Below, in pieces: positions 43,310 to 52,540 of a stretch of DNA of 64,000 bases; the first letter of the stretch is position 1, and each line of letters opens with the position of its first letter. The translations under genes and the position numbers were made by a program. Below the pieces are notes generated by a model that made no database searches, was not told the origin of the DNA, and saw nothing but the letters and a program-made list of their open reading frames with translations. The stretch is from Fulvia fulva (lineage: Eukaryota > Ascomycota > Dothideomycetes > Mycosphaerellales > Mycosphaerellaceae). The DNA is taken from contig NC_063015.1 in the NCBI RefSeq assembly GCF_020509005.1, forward strand, positions 434,001 through 498,000, read 5' to 3'.

Positions 43310-43989
43310 ACACTTGCATGCGTTCTTTTGGGATGTCCAAAGCGAATCATTCTGGGCAGGCCTTCGGACATGGATTGCCGTATTGCAATGGGAACGTACG
43401 GACTTCGCCGTCGGCTACTGGAATCTCATCAAGCTGTGGTCCGAGATGTCGGCCCTTCTCTACAGTAAGGGCCTTCGCACCTGCTGACTCACCTTTCGAA
43501 CATCGTTTTATCGTGGTCCTAACCGTCTGGAAAAGGTCACGACGAACTCGGCAGATGACAACGACTTCGCAGCGAGCACTCCAACAGGCTGTCCACCAGC
43601 ACTTCTCTTCGATTGCCTCTCCCAAATCGCCGGCATTCAGCGAGGGCTGCCTCCCGGCTATACTGCCTTCACGAGGCTGTTCTTGCACCAGGCATACCCG
43701 CACGTGCGAAGGCAACCGAGAAGAAGACCGAGAACGCTTCGCGACCAGTGAGTCAACGCAACGGGAGATCTACCCGTTTCCGAGCACCTTGAGCTGCTAC
43801 CACTTTGCAGATGGCGAGGAGCTTACGAGCCTACTTTCGATATCTCTAGTCGGAAGCGCTTGCCACCACCACCTATTCAACAGCTTCTACATCAAGGCAG
43901 AGAACTTCGGCGAAGCTCTGATGTGGTGGAAAGTTCGGATCGAAAGCACGAGGCGCTGCAAACCACGTATGCTGGTGACTCGACGCTGA
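43310..43989 (+). pseudogene. Coding-like remnant in several frames, family unknown
   Basis: Three protein-like stretches lie in different frames: FFWDVQSESFWAGLRTWIAV and GYWNLIKLWSEMSALL (43317-43470), then PTGCPPALLFDCLSQIAGI and PPGYTAFTRLFLHQAYP (43585-43700), and then HHLFNSFYIKAENFGEALMW ending 43989. A plausible GTAAGG...AAAAG intron joins the first two. GTGAGT...TTGCAG flanks the last gap, but the phases do not close in any single model tried. Either a gene with an unrecognised small intron or a broken copy. No family recognised. Confidence 0.35.
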
Positions 43990-44072
43990 GTATCATATTG
44001 CCATATTGCCATACGACGGACGTGGTGCTTGCAAGATAAAGTGTGCTGTTGGCGGTTGTGAACCTCCCAGGG

Positions 44073-44421
44073 TAAGCGTAGCGGAGTGGAGCTCTATACC
44101 ACCCCTTTCCGGCTTCCTTGATGGTAGCGCTACGCTACCCGTGATCGTGATCGATTTGTTGCGACAATAGATGCATAAACAACACGAGTATATGTTTCTT
44201 GCGAGTTCGCCAACAGGCACAGCGCGAACACGTAACACCAAACTTGATTCACGTGACCCTAAAACTTCAGAGTTGACCAATCAGAGCGGGCGTCAAGGCT
44301 AGTTGAGGGCTGGTGATAGAGCTCCACTCCCTCCTCGCTGACGCCACTACCTACGCTCGAGTGTTCGCAAGCTCACACGTCGCTACGGTGGATGGCTAGC
44401 GCTCGTCGGTCGTTACGCTTA
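44073..44421 (+). mobile_element. Non-autonomous terminal-inverted-repeat element (MITE-like), copy 1
   Basis: 349 bp bounded by TAAGCGTAGCG and CGTTACGCTTA. Further in, GGAGTGGAGCTCTATACCACC is answered by the inverted GGTGATAGAGCTCCACTCC. A second copy is at 59398..59710. Both carry CACGTGACCC and GACCAATCAGAGCGGGCG inside. The outer TA at each end is compatible with a TA target-site duplication of Tc1/mariner-like elements. Homology continues about 35 bp beyond the left end only (TGTGCTGTTGGCGGTTGTG). Confidence 0.7.
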
Positions 44422-45142
44422 ATCATGCGTTTCACGTGTTCGTTCCGAGAGTACGAGGGCGGAAGAATCGGCGAACTATACACCACGACCTGGGCACTTA
44501 CGTCAGACACAGTTCCTTTGCAGCCTTGCAGGATATAAAGCATGTCATAAGTTCATTCATCGTTTCCTCTGGCGGAAAAGTCGGCGCTCTCTACACCACA
44601 ACCTGGTCGGACTACGTACACCAATGTCAGGAGAATGAAGCGCAGAGCTTTGCACTTCCATGTCATCACCACGCCCCTGCTTCGTCGCCCTATACGCGCC
44701 ACACGCCTATACATAGCGCCAGCCACTCAAATTCACTCAAGCCCCTCGATTCTCCGATCCGAAAAGCTTATTCTCCTTCCCAATCGAGCCGTGTCGAGAT
44801 GCTTAGCTCCGGACATCTCGAAGCTTATTCTTGCGGATTTTCGAACTTCACTGGTGTTGCTGCATGGCGAGTCGTGCGTTCGGTGCAGAACATGGGAGTC
44901 CTCGGCAGCGACACTTCTAAATGGTAGAAATTCTCCGCTGTTCCTGCGGTGAGCATGCGGATGTCGGCACATGGTGGTGGCAAGTATGTGCTTATTGCTA
45001 TGTAGTCAGGACTTCGTGCAGTCAGATCAGCTTATGGGCTTTATTGTGCTCATGTAGTCGTGGCTTTCTTCCTCTTGTCAGTTTTAGAGCTTTCTGGCAT
45101 GCTTGTCGCGTTCTGACGTTGAGCATTTTTTGACGTTCACAG
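44422..45142. other. Region with a repeated LYTTTW-coding motif and the unresolved 5' end of the peroxidase gene
   Basis: Two 40-bp segments at 44467 and 44575 are related and, in different frames, encode GELYTTTWALT and GALYTTTWSDYV. No gene structure is convincing. The first exon of the peroxidase gene probably lies in 44950-45120. Confidence 0.4.
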
Positions 45143-46229
45143 GTACATCGGTCTTATCTCTCACAGTGGCGTCGACTCTCCTCCAAGCAGGCATTGCAGC
45201 CGTGATCATCTCCTCTTTTCTGGTCGACGCAGCCGCTGTAGCTGAGCGGAACTCAGCCGTCTCAGAGGATAAGAACGATCCCACGAGCGGATCAAGTGGC
45301 TCCTGTCCTCAAATCTGGTCTCAAGTTGCCTCTCAGCTGAAATCCGACTTCTCCGGCTGCAACGACTTCGCCCGGTCCGCGATTCGTTTTGCTTTCCACG
45401 ACGCTGCGGGCTACTCTTCCTCAAACTCCCAATACGCTCCAGCCTCAGGTGGCGCTGACGGCTCCTTGCTGTTGAACGACGACGAGATCTCCCGCAACAC
45501 TGAGGCGCCCATGAAAGAGAATTATCGGGATCCATACCTCCTGCCATTCTACCAGAAGTACAAAGGCCAAGGCGTAGGTGCGGCTGACCTTGTGCAATTT
45601 GCGGGTGCGGTGGGAATCAAGAGTTGTCGTGGCGGACCAACGGTTAGGGCGGTCGTGGGCAGGAAGGATTCGAACCAGGCGGCACCGCAGGGGACATTAC
45701 CTGCGGCATTTGGACAGGGAAGTGATTATGACTCGTTGATTCAGCTTTGGGGCCAGAAGGGGATCAGTCCGAGGGAGTTGGCAGCGTTGATGGGGGCGCG
45801 TACTGTGTCGATCAGCTTCACTGAGGACGCCAATGGGATACCACCAGGATGTGAGTTGTTGCTATCTCGTTTCGCTGTCCGGTTTTCGTACTGACTATTA
45901 CAATGTCAGCTCCCCAAGACTCCGATCCTACCGTGTGGGATAACCACTATTACACCCAGACACAATCGCAGAAAGAGCCGTGGGGTGTGCACAGCTTTGC
46001 TTCAGATGTGAATCTCTCTAATGCCACCACCGAGTGCGGTCAGGCTTTCACAGACTTCGGCAAAGACTCAGGTAAGCGGCACATGGTATGATTGTGATTG
46101 ATCTCGCTGACATTGTTTCCAGCGACCTGGATCTTGAAATTTTCAGCAGCAATGCAAAAGCTCAGCTTGCTCGGCATCGACTCAGAGACAGTTTCTGGCT
46201 TCACAGATTGCACCTCGTTGATCTCGTGA
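45143..46229 (+). CDS. Class II-type fungal heme peroxidase, proximal His replaced by Arg
   Basis: Exons 45143..45850, 45910..46071 and 46123..46229 join in phase. The first exon with the ATG is not resolved; a CAG acceptor at 45140..45142 implies an upstream exon. The protein begins with a hydrophobic signal-like stretch, then Cys-rich CPQIWSQVASQL. The distal site RFAFHDAAGY (Arg, His and calcium Asp), GGADGSLLLN and FAGAVGIKSCRGGPTVRAVVGRKD are all normal for secreted ascomycete peroxidases. Where the family has GAHTVS with the proximal heme-ligand His, the sequence has GARTVS (CGT at 45799). The C-terminal part is complete (DVNLSNATTECGQAFTDFGK; MQKLSLLGIDSETVSGFTDC). Without the axial ligand, normal peroxidase activity is not expected; it may be a pseudogene or have another role. 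Confidence 0.8.
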
Positions 46230-46321
46230 TCAATGCGGATGAGCACCCAAGCCAGGTTCAGGCATTCTTCCTGTCCAGTTTCTTGAGCAATATCGATAGA
46301 ATTAGATGCACAGTACAACTC

Positions 46322-46650
46322 GGTCCTGCTCAACTTCGCCGTCGCAGTCTCACAAAGGTGAATACTTCGATGACATGTTCGCGGGTCATACATAACAACG
46401 GACGCTTCGTGCCATCAAGATAGGCGTTGGCGAAAACAGCTGTTGGACAGCAAAGTCTTGCTCAACTTCGCTGTCGCAATTCGAGAACTACGACAGGTTC
46501 TGAACGCAGTATGCGACATGGTGGTTAGCCATATAAGCCGTAGACGAGCAACTGATGCCATTGCAATGGTAGTTTGCACACAATGGGTTGATGTTCACCA
46601 CTGGTTGAGGTTAATCAACGGTTGATGCAAAAGCAACGGTTGTTATGAAT
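46322..46650 (-). repeat. Dispersed repeat, copy 2, with an internal duplication
   Basis: The minus strand of about 46454..46650 matches 29590..29780. In addition, CTGCTCAACTTCGCCGTCGC at 46326 recurs, with small changes, about 132 bp further (CTTGCTCAACTTCGCTGTCG at 46457), so part of the unit is tandemly duplicated. It sits directly downstream of the peroxidase stop. Confidence 0.55.
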
Positions 46651-46907
46651 TCACTATGCTTACAATTCAACTGATCACCACACAATGCTATCTACCGCTA
46701 GAAGTCCTCGCCTCGTCCGTGATGCGGTTTCATTTTCACAGACGAATGGTGTGCCTACTTTATGTATTCATTCCGTAATCTCACCGTTTGTGGCCCTTAT
46801 GTAGTCCCTCACGCCCGCCGCAAAAGGTGTCTGCACAACAACGCCTTTGTCTCCGTACCATAGCCATGATTTTGCACTTGAAACCCTAACTGGTCGAGAA
46901 CGTTCCT

Positions 46908-48267
46908 TCAAAAATACTCATTCGCCAATCTCTCCGCCGCATGGGTGGCGAAACCCTCCCCATTCATAGCCTTCATGATACTAGTAATGATCATCTGCAA
47001 TCCAGGATATCGATCGTATGCCTCTGCGCCAAGATCCTGAAGGCTCTGTTCAAGAAGCGGGAGAGTGGCATTGAGAAAGCTCTGTCGACGTTCTCGCAAA
47101 GGCTCATCCTGCTCAAGTGCAAGTGTATAGTAGCTAACGAGGACCGACATCGACGGAAGCAAGGCGAGCACCTTGTCGTCTCCTGCAAGAGGCTCCTGAC
47201 CCTCATGTTGCGCCAAACTCTTTCGACCCTTGATGTTCTGCGAGAGCGCGAAGAGGAACTCTCTGTCACGGCGTCGAAGCTTGAGTTCAGCCGGGTCGAT
47301 GTCTTGCGACTCGACCCCAGCCAGCTCGGCATTGACCTCATCGACTATAGAACGAGTGAGGGCCTGAAGATCAGCCATCGCCTGGGCGCCATGATCGTAT
47401 TGTGCATTGGCATCGCCAGCTCGATTGTAGAGAGGACACGGCTTGCCAGATTGCCAATGTCCATCCTCGCGTGTCGCAGGCTCTCCACATAGAACTGAAC
47501 TCGCATTAGTATCTATCTTGAAGTTTTATCGGGTAGCAGATAACTGATCCAGCACCATGACACATGCACTGAAAGTTTGCTGTGCCTCGCGGTGCGTTCA
47601 TCGACCCTTTAGACTTACAGCAGAAGTGCGTATTGCAGTTGCCCACGCAGGCGATATGGTTGCATCCGTCTTGCAGCTCGACAGCTACGCCGCAAGATGG
47701 GCACTTCTGGTATGCACGGCCACGTTCCAGGCCTTCGAAAGGGTCCGTGGGTTCTTCTGGCGCCGGCAAGCAGATGTGCTGCTGCGGACTCGAGGTGAAG
47801 CTGACCTCGCATTCGGGGCATGTGTGTGCATTGCAGCTCGGACAGGTCTTGGTGATACGGTGCTTCTCCTTGATGCCGAGAAAGACACCGCAACTGTCTG
47901 GTGTACTCGTGCTCTCGGCGCCGACACAGTAGAGGCGCTCGCTCAGTGGTGTGGCATACTCTTTGGTCTTTCTACTCCACAGCTCGAGGAAGGCCTTGGT
48001 AAAGAAGCGACGTATGGTCCTATCGATCTCGATAGTCTTTGCGCCCCATCTGACTGGATGGTGGAATTCGCTGGATGCTGCCTGTTCGAACTGCGGTTTG
48101 ATGCCGGTGTCGAAGCATCCTCGACAGACGGTGCCGTCATGGATCGTGATTGGCGTCTCGTTTTGGATTTCGTCCGTAGACACGTCGCAGGTAAACGACG
48201 GCTTCGCTCTTGGTCGAGAGAGGGGGTCATGGCGTCGTGAGAGTGTGAGCTTCGGATGTCCAGGCAT
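46908..48267 (-). CDS. RBR-type ubiquitin ligase-like protein, paralog 3
   Basis: Two exons on the minus strand, 48267..47619 and 47494..46908, give 411 aa; a 124-nt intron (GTAAGT...TTCAG) lies inside the RING2 motif between HFC and FLCGEP. The ATG corresponds to that of paralog 1 (MPGHPKLTLSRR). The first zinc knuckle is damaged: CDVS replaces CDAC. The RING1 remainder has HPVRWGA. The IBR-like segment is LYCVG ... CPSCNAHTCPEC ... HIC, and RING2 has CPSCGVAVE with the putative catalytic Cys in DGCNHIAC. The C-terminal helical module is complete (YYTLALEQDE ... FATHAAERLANEYF). It is closest to paralog 1 by N-terminal sequence. The intron is absent from the other three copies. Confidence 0.82.
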
Positions 48268-49018
48268 GTTTGTGTTCGTCGTCAGTGGGATGGAACTGCA
48301 AGAGACTGGTAACAAGTGCGACCAATAGGCAAACAAGCGAGCGAGAAACTGGTGGCAAGTGCGGGTGTTCTCTGCAGGGAAGAAACCACATTCGAAGATT
48401 TGTTGTGTTGAGTGTAACAAGAGGAAAACTCAAAGTCAGGATTGAAGCTTTGACCAAACTTTGCGCTGCGCGTTCACGTGCGCGAGTGAATGGTTTCATC
48501 CCTGCTTTGCGCATAGTGCATTCTCTGCAACATTCACGAACAGCGTCGACTGTAAGAATCAATCATTCGTAGCAGAGGAAATGAGTGCTAGGCTCGACAT
48601 TGGATCCTGATCAGATCAAAGTCGCTTGCAGAGCAACGAGACGAGCAGACAGGCAAGACAGGAACTTGATCCCGTGCAGCGCAATCGAAGCTCTCCTATG
48701 CGTGAGCTCCTCTGTACCGCCTCTCGCAACTTTTGACGCGTTCCATTGCACGAATCCAGCAATACGGGAGGAGCCAAGCCATATCCCAACAAAACATTCT
48801 GAATAGTACGTAGCTACCCTATGCATCACATCACGCCACAAAACAAGCCGTTTGACCTCCCATTCTAGTCATCAATTCAGCCGCCAAGTCTCAATTCCCG
48901 TTGTATTCATGTTCATGCCCATAAGCGTTGCGTCCTTCAGCCAATGTTTATACTATTATGCTGGAGACCTCCAAGTTCCAGTTTTCGTTTCCCCATGCCT
49001 CGCGTTGATGTTCGCCGT
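48268..49018. other. Intergenic region between RBR-like paralogs 3 and 4
   Basis: No gene recognised. At 48461..48500 the minus strand has CCATTCACTCGCGCACGTGA, a partial match to the promoter block of paralogs 1 and 4. Confidence 0.5.
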
Positions 49019-50254
49019 TCAAAATTCGGCCAGCCTCGCCGCCGCGATCGCCGCCATGTCCTCACCCCTAGTAGCTGCTGTGACAGTAACAACGACGAGA
49101 CGGAGGCGTTGGTAGCGAGTGTAGTCCACTTCCGGAATCGCAGTAAGCTGGGCGGCAGATGCTGCTGTCACAGCGTTCAAGATCTCCTGCTTCACGTCCC
49201 GCATTATCTCATCTTGCTCGAGGTGAATAGTGTAGTGCCCAACCATCTTTTTCAGCGACTTCAGCAGAGACATTACCGCCTGAGTTCCAGCATGTGGTTC
49301 TTGGCCAGCTGCCACAGCCTCTTCATGCTCGTCAGAAAGGGTGCGACTAAGCGCCACAATCCAGCGTCTGTCACTGCGCCGGAGCTTGACTTCTGGTGAG
49401 TCTGTGTCGGTGTCGTTGTTGGCGTCCAAATCAGCAATGGCCTCTTCGATCAGGTCAAGGGTCGCTTCAACGTGCAACATCTCATCCTCGTCCTCATCCT
49501 GAACTGCGTCATACTGTGCGTTCGCCTCGCCCGGTCTGTTGTAAAGGGGGCAAGGCTTTCCGACTGCCCAATGTCCATCCTCATGAGTTGCTTGTGCACC
49601 GCAGAGAAAGCAGAAGTGGGTGTCGTAATTCCCCATCTGGCAGGTGATGTGATTACATCCATCCTGTAGCTCGACTGGCGTATTGCAACCAGGGCACTTC
49701 TGATATTCCTTGCCTCGCTCTAAGTCATCGAACGGGTCTGTTGCTTGGGCTGGCTCGCTGCATGTGTGGTTGAGAGGATTGGAGCCGAAGCTGGCTTTGC
49801 AGTCGACACAGGTGTAATACTGACAGATGCCGCACTTCTTCGTCGAGCGATGCTTGGCTTGTGGACCAAGAAATGCGCCACATGGCTGCGAGGATGCCGT
49901 GCCGGCGCAGTACAGACGCTCATTGCCTGGTGTCGAGTATTCTTTCGTCTTATACGTCCAGGCCTTGAGGAATGCTCTGTCGAAATGGTGTCGAAGAGGC
50001 GCGATGTCCACAGCCTTGCCGCCCCAGCGGACTGGATAGTCGGCCTCGTTGGCGGCTGCTCGGAAGAATTGTGGTTTGATGCCGTCGTCGAAGCATTGCT
50101 TGCAGAGAAAGTCGCCCTGGATCTTGACAGGTTCGACTTCTTGATGGTCCTCCTGGCATACGCAGCAGGTGAAGGTAGTTTTGGTAATACTTGGTGGTGC
50201 CATTGGGCTCTTGCGGTTAGGTTGCGCGATGGTGAGTCTTGGTTCCTTCGGCAT
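49019..50254 (-). CDS. RBR-type ubiquitin ligase-like protein, paralog 4
   Basis: 411 aa, intronless, ATG at 50254. The zinc knuckle CCVC ... LCKQCF is intact; the RING1 remainder has YPVRWGG. The IBR-like segment is LYCAG ... CGICQYYTCVDC ... HTC. RING2 has CPGCNTPVE and the putative catalytic Cys in DGCNHITC, but the next zinc ligand is lost: GNYDTHFC replaces GNCNTHFC, so the RING2 fold may be unstable. The C-terminal helical module is complete (HYTIHLEQDE ... MAAIAAARLAEF). The upstream sequence is homologous to that of paralog 1. Confidence 0.85.
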   Translation of the reverse strand: MPKEPRLTIAQPNRKSPMAPPSITKTTFTCCVCQEDHQEVEPVKIQGDFLCKQCFDDGIKPQFFRAAANEADYPVRWGGKAVDIAPLRHHFDRAFLKAWTYKTKEYSTPGNERLYCAGTASSQPCGAFLGPQAKHRSTKKCGICQYYTCVDCKASFGSNPLNHTCSEPAQATDPFDDLERGKEYQKCPGCNTPVELQDGCNHITCQMGNYDTHFCFLCGAQATHEDGHWAVGKPCPLYNRPGEANAQYDAVQDEDEDEMLHVEATLDLIEEAIADLDANNDTDTDSPEVKLRRSDRRWIVALSRTLSDEHEEAVAAGQEPHAGTQAVMSLLKSLKKMVGHYTIHLEQDEIMRDVKQEILNAVTAASAAQLTAIPEVDYTRYQRLRLVVVTVTAATRGEDMAAIAAARLAEF

Positions 50255-50317
50255 GTTGACTGCTGGTATTGATTGCTCGATGAAATGATGCCAAGTGTTG
50301 CGCGCCTAGATGTGAGA

Positions 50318-50450
50318 GTATATACCGTAAGGTGTCTTATGTTTACTGCTAAAGTGAGCTTGAAGTTAATTATGGTGCGTCAAACCATTGTTAGCTTTGT
50401 CGCGTTCACATGCTCGAGTGAAGCGCTCCATCGAACAATGCATTGACGGC
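50318..50450 (-). promoter_or_regulatory. Promoter block of RBR-like paralog 4 (shared with paralog 1)
   Basis: The minus strand carries CAATGCATTGTTCG, CACTCGAGCATGTGAACGCG and ACAAAGC in the same order as 30505..30600, followed by a TATA-like GGTATATAC about 65 bp before the ATG. Confidence 0.6.
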
Positions 50451-51338
50451 AGCTCCCGCGTCCCATTCAGCATCCAGAGCTCAACATCGCTCTTCAGGTG
50501 GCATGAAGCCTTGATTGATGCGATATACTTAAGTTCCCGTTCAGGCAGCAGAGCAACCATAAAGCCGTAGATCTTTGAGACAATAGATCATCGGAGACAA
50601 AAAGGCTTGTCTCAGGAGGCAGTCGCATGAATCACTGTCCTGCGCTTGGTAAGTGATACACGCATGTCAGCAACTCCCAGATGGAATGGACCGATAACCA
50701 TGTACCTGCCTCAGCTGTCATTTCGTTCACATTCGTGCTCTCTTGGCATCGCTTCGCTTCGTGCATCGTCGGTACTGCGTCCCAATGCTTCCATGTTGAT
50801 GCTTTCAGCAGGCTCATCTTTCGTTTTATTGGCTTCTACCTGCCGTTTCCCGTTGTGATCGAACGAGATCTGGCTGCGGAGGAGCTGCCGTGCTGGTGTG
50901 TCAGTGGTACATTGATATGATGGATATGTAGGATAGCGGTAAGGAACGCAGAGCATGATGTGTCTAATGGCGCAAATGATTGACTTCCTTCTGACTTTTT
51001 GCTGCCGACAAGATATTCTCAAGGTCTGCTCTGCCGACTGCCGACTTCTTCCTCAAGGTCGACGGCGGCGACATTCCATCTGTCGGTGCTCCCAACTCTG
51101 TAGTCGCTCGTCACGGCAACGCTTGCCTCCTTATCAGAAGTGCCGCAGACAAGTTAACAATTGACGCCAGTATTTGTGATCAGGACTAACTCAGCCAGGC
51201 GTCCACATGGCTGTCGATAGCAGTGGAAGATGTTTACACACTACTATCGTCTCATGTATTGTTACATCTCATTAAATTCGGGGCTGCGTGAATATTAAAG
51301 ATTGTAAAGTATCAGTCATCTCATACAACTCGAATTAA
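50451..51338. other. Intergenic region
   Basis: No gene or repeat recognised in about 890 bp. Confidence 0.45.
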
Positions 51339-52184
51339 TCAAGCAATCGCCATAGCCTCCACAAACTCCTCCCAACTCTCCCCAAAATCCTCATAAATCC
51401 TCTCCTCCGCCTGCGTCAGGAACACATACTTCGCCCTCCCCCTCACCACTTTCGCCGCCCTCCAAATCTCATCCTTCGGCACAGCATGTACCATATAACA
51501 CGCCTCCTCCCTCTCAACCGCTCCAAAGCGTAACTGGTCGTATCGATCCTCAAAAACACAAACCACGTCCGGCCGCGAGCTACTCAACGCCTCATCCGGC
51601 ATCGTGCCAGGATTATGAATGACCAGTCTATCACCCCGTATCCCCTCACTATTCCTTGCCCAATCACTAAGCCGCTGCATATACATATCAGCATCCGCGG
51701 AGTACCGTTCCGGCGTCTCATCGAAAAAGATGCCCTTCACGTAGATCCCTTCCTCGGTGGTGTCCTTCGGCCATTCGCTGTATCCTTGAATGTCGTACAG
51801 GACCTCATGGATGTCTCGATGGCAGTAGTCGATCCTGACGTATCCAACTGTGGTGACGTTGGGACGTGAGTTGAGCAGCGGCAGTTCGCGGAGGTAGTCT
51901 TTGTTTGGCCACCAGGGAGGTTTGCCGGGGCCGGAGTTGGGGTTGAGGATTATGAGGAGGTTCAGATGGGGGTGTTTGACGATGGCGGTGTAGAGGGGTT
52001 CCCATGTGGATTGTTTTGATGGGTGGATGTAGAGGGGGACGATGATTGTGGACTGGGGCGTCTTGTTGCTGGCGGTCCTGGCGTGGTGGCTGCCATTACT
52101 CTGCGGCCGAGAGGTCTGGTTGCCATCTTGGTCTTCGCTCCTCGACTTCGTTCTGCTTCTGAACACTCGTGATAGGCGGCGCAT
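51339..52184 (-). CDS. Spherulin-4-like (spherulation-specific family 4) protein, soluble form
   Basis: 281 aa, single exon. After a basic Ser-rich leader (MRRLSRVFRSRTKSRSEDQD) comes the family pattern: STIIVPLYIHPSKQSTWEPL, LLIILNPNSGPG, TTVGYVRIDYCHRD, GIFFDETPERY, VIHNPGTMPDEAL and VVCVFEDRYD. The family is known from slime mould spherulin 4 and many fungi; the biochemical role is not established. No signal peptide or membrane segment is evident, unlike its tandem neighbour at 52541. Confidence 0.85.
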   Translation of the reverse strand: MRRLSRVFRSRTKSRSEDQDGNQTSRPQSNGSHHARTASNKTPQSTIIVPLYIHPSKQSTWEPLYTAIVKHPHLNLLIILNPNSGPGKPPWWPNKDYLRELPLLNSRPNVTTVGYVRIDYCHRDIHEVLYDIQGYSEWPKDTTEEGIYVKGIFFDETPERYSADADMYMQRLSDWARNSEGIRGDRLVIHNPGTMPDEALSSSRPDVVCVFEDRYDQLRFGAVEREEACYMVHAVPKDEIWRAAKVVRGRAKYVFLTQAEERIYEDFGESWEEFVEAMAIA

Positions 52185-52540
52185 ACTTGCTGGTGGCGAA
52201 GTCGTCCCTGATGTAGATCCGGCACAATCCTAAGCAATGTCTCATCAATAGGGCATCAATATCGAAGGTCAAGCATCAAATATCGATCATCCAACACCAG
52301 TGTCACCAAGCTGCACGCTCGACAACGGGATGTCGATACCAAGAATCATGATGTTATCATTCCATTAGTGGCTGTAATATCGCCGACAAGCTCCTCCTCC
52401 CGCTTTGTCTGGTATGCATTATTTGGTACTGCCCCGCCACACCGGCCTTCGTCCCGAGCCTCCCTGCGCCACATCTCACCTCCACCTCCTGAATTCAGCT
52501 TACATTACCACTATTACCACTACCAAGTACCTTTCACTCC
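52185..52540. other. Short intergenic region between tandem genes
   Basis: Promoter of the left spherulin-4-like gene and 3' end of the right one. No other feature seen. Confidence 0.45.

Noticed and set aside
45799..45801. RIP as the cause of the His to Arg change in the peroxidase
   Set aside because: RIP makes C to T (or G to A) changes; CAT to CGT is A to G, so it does not fit.
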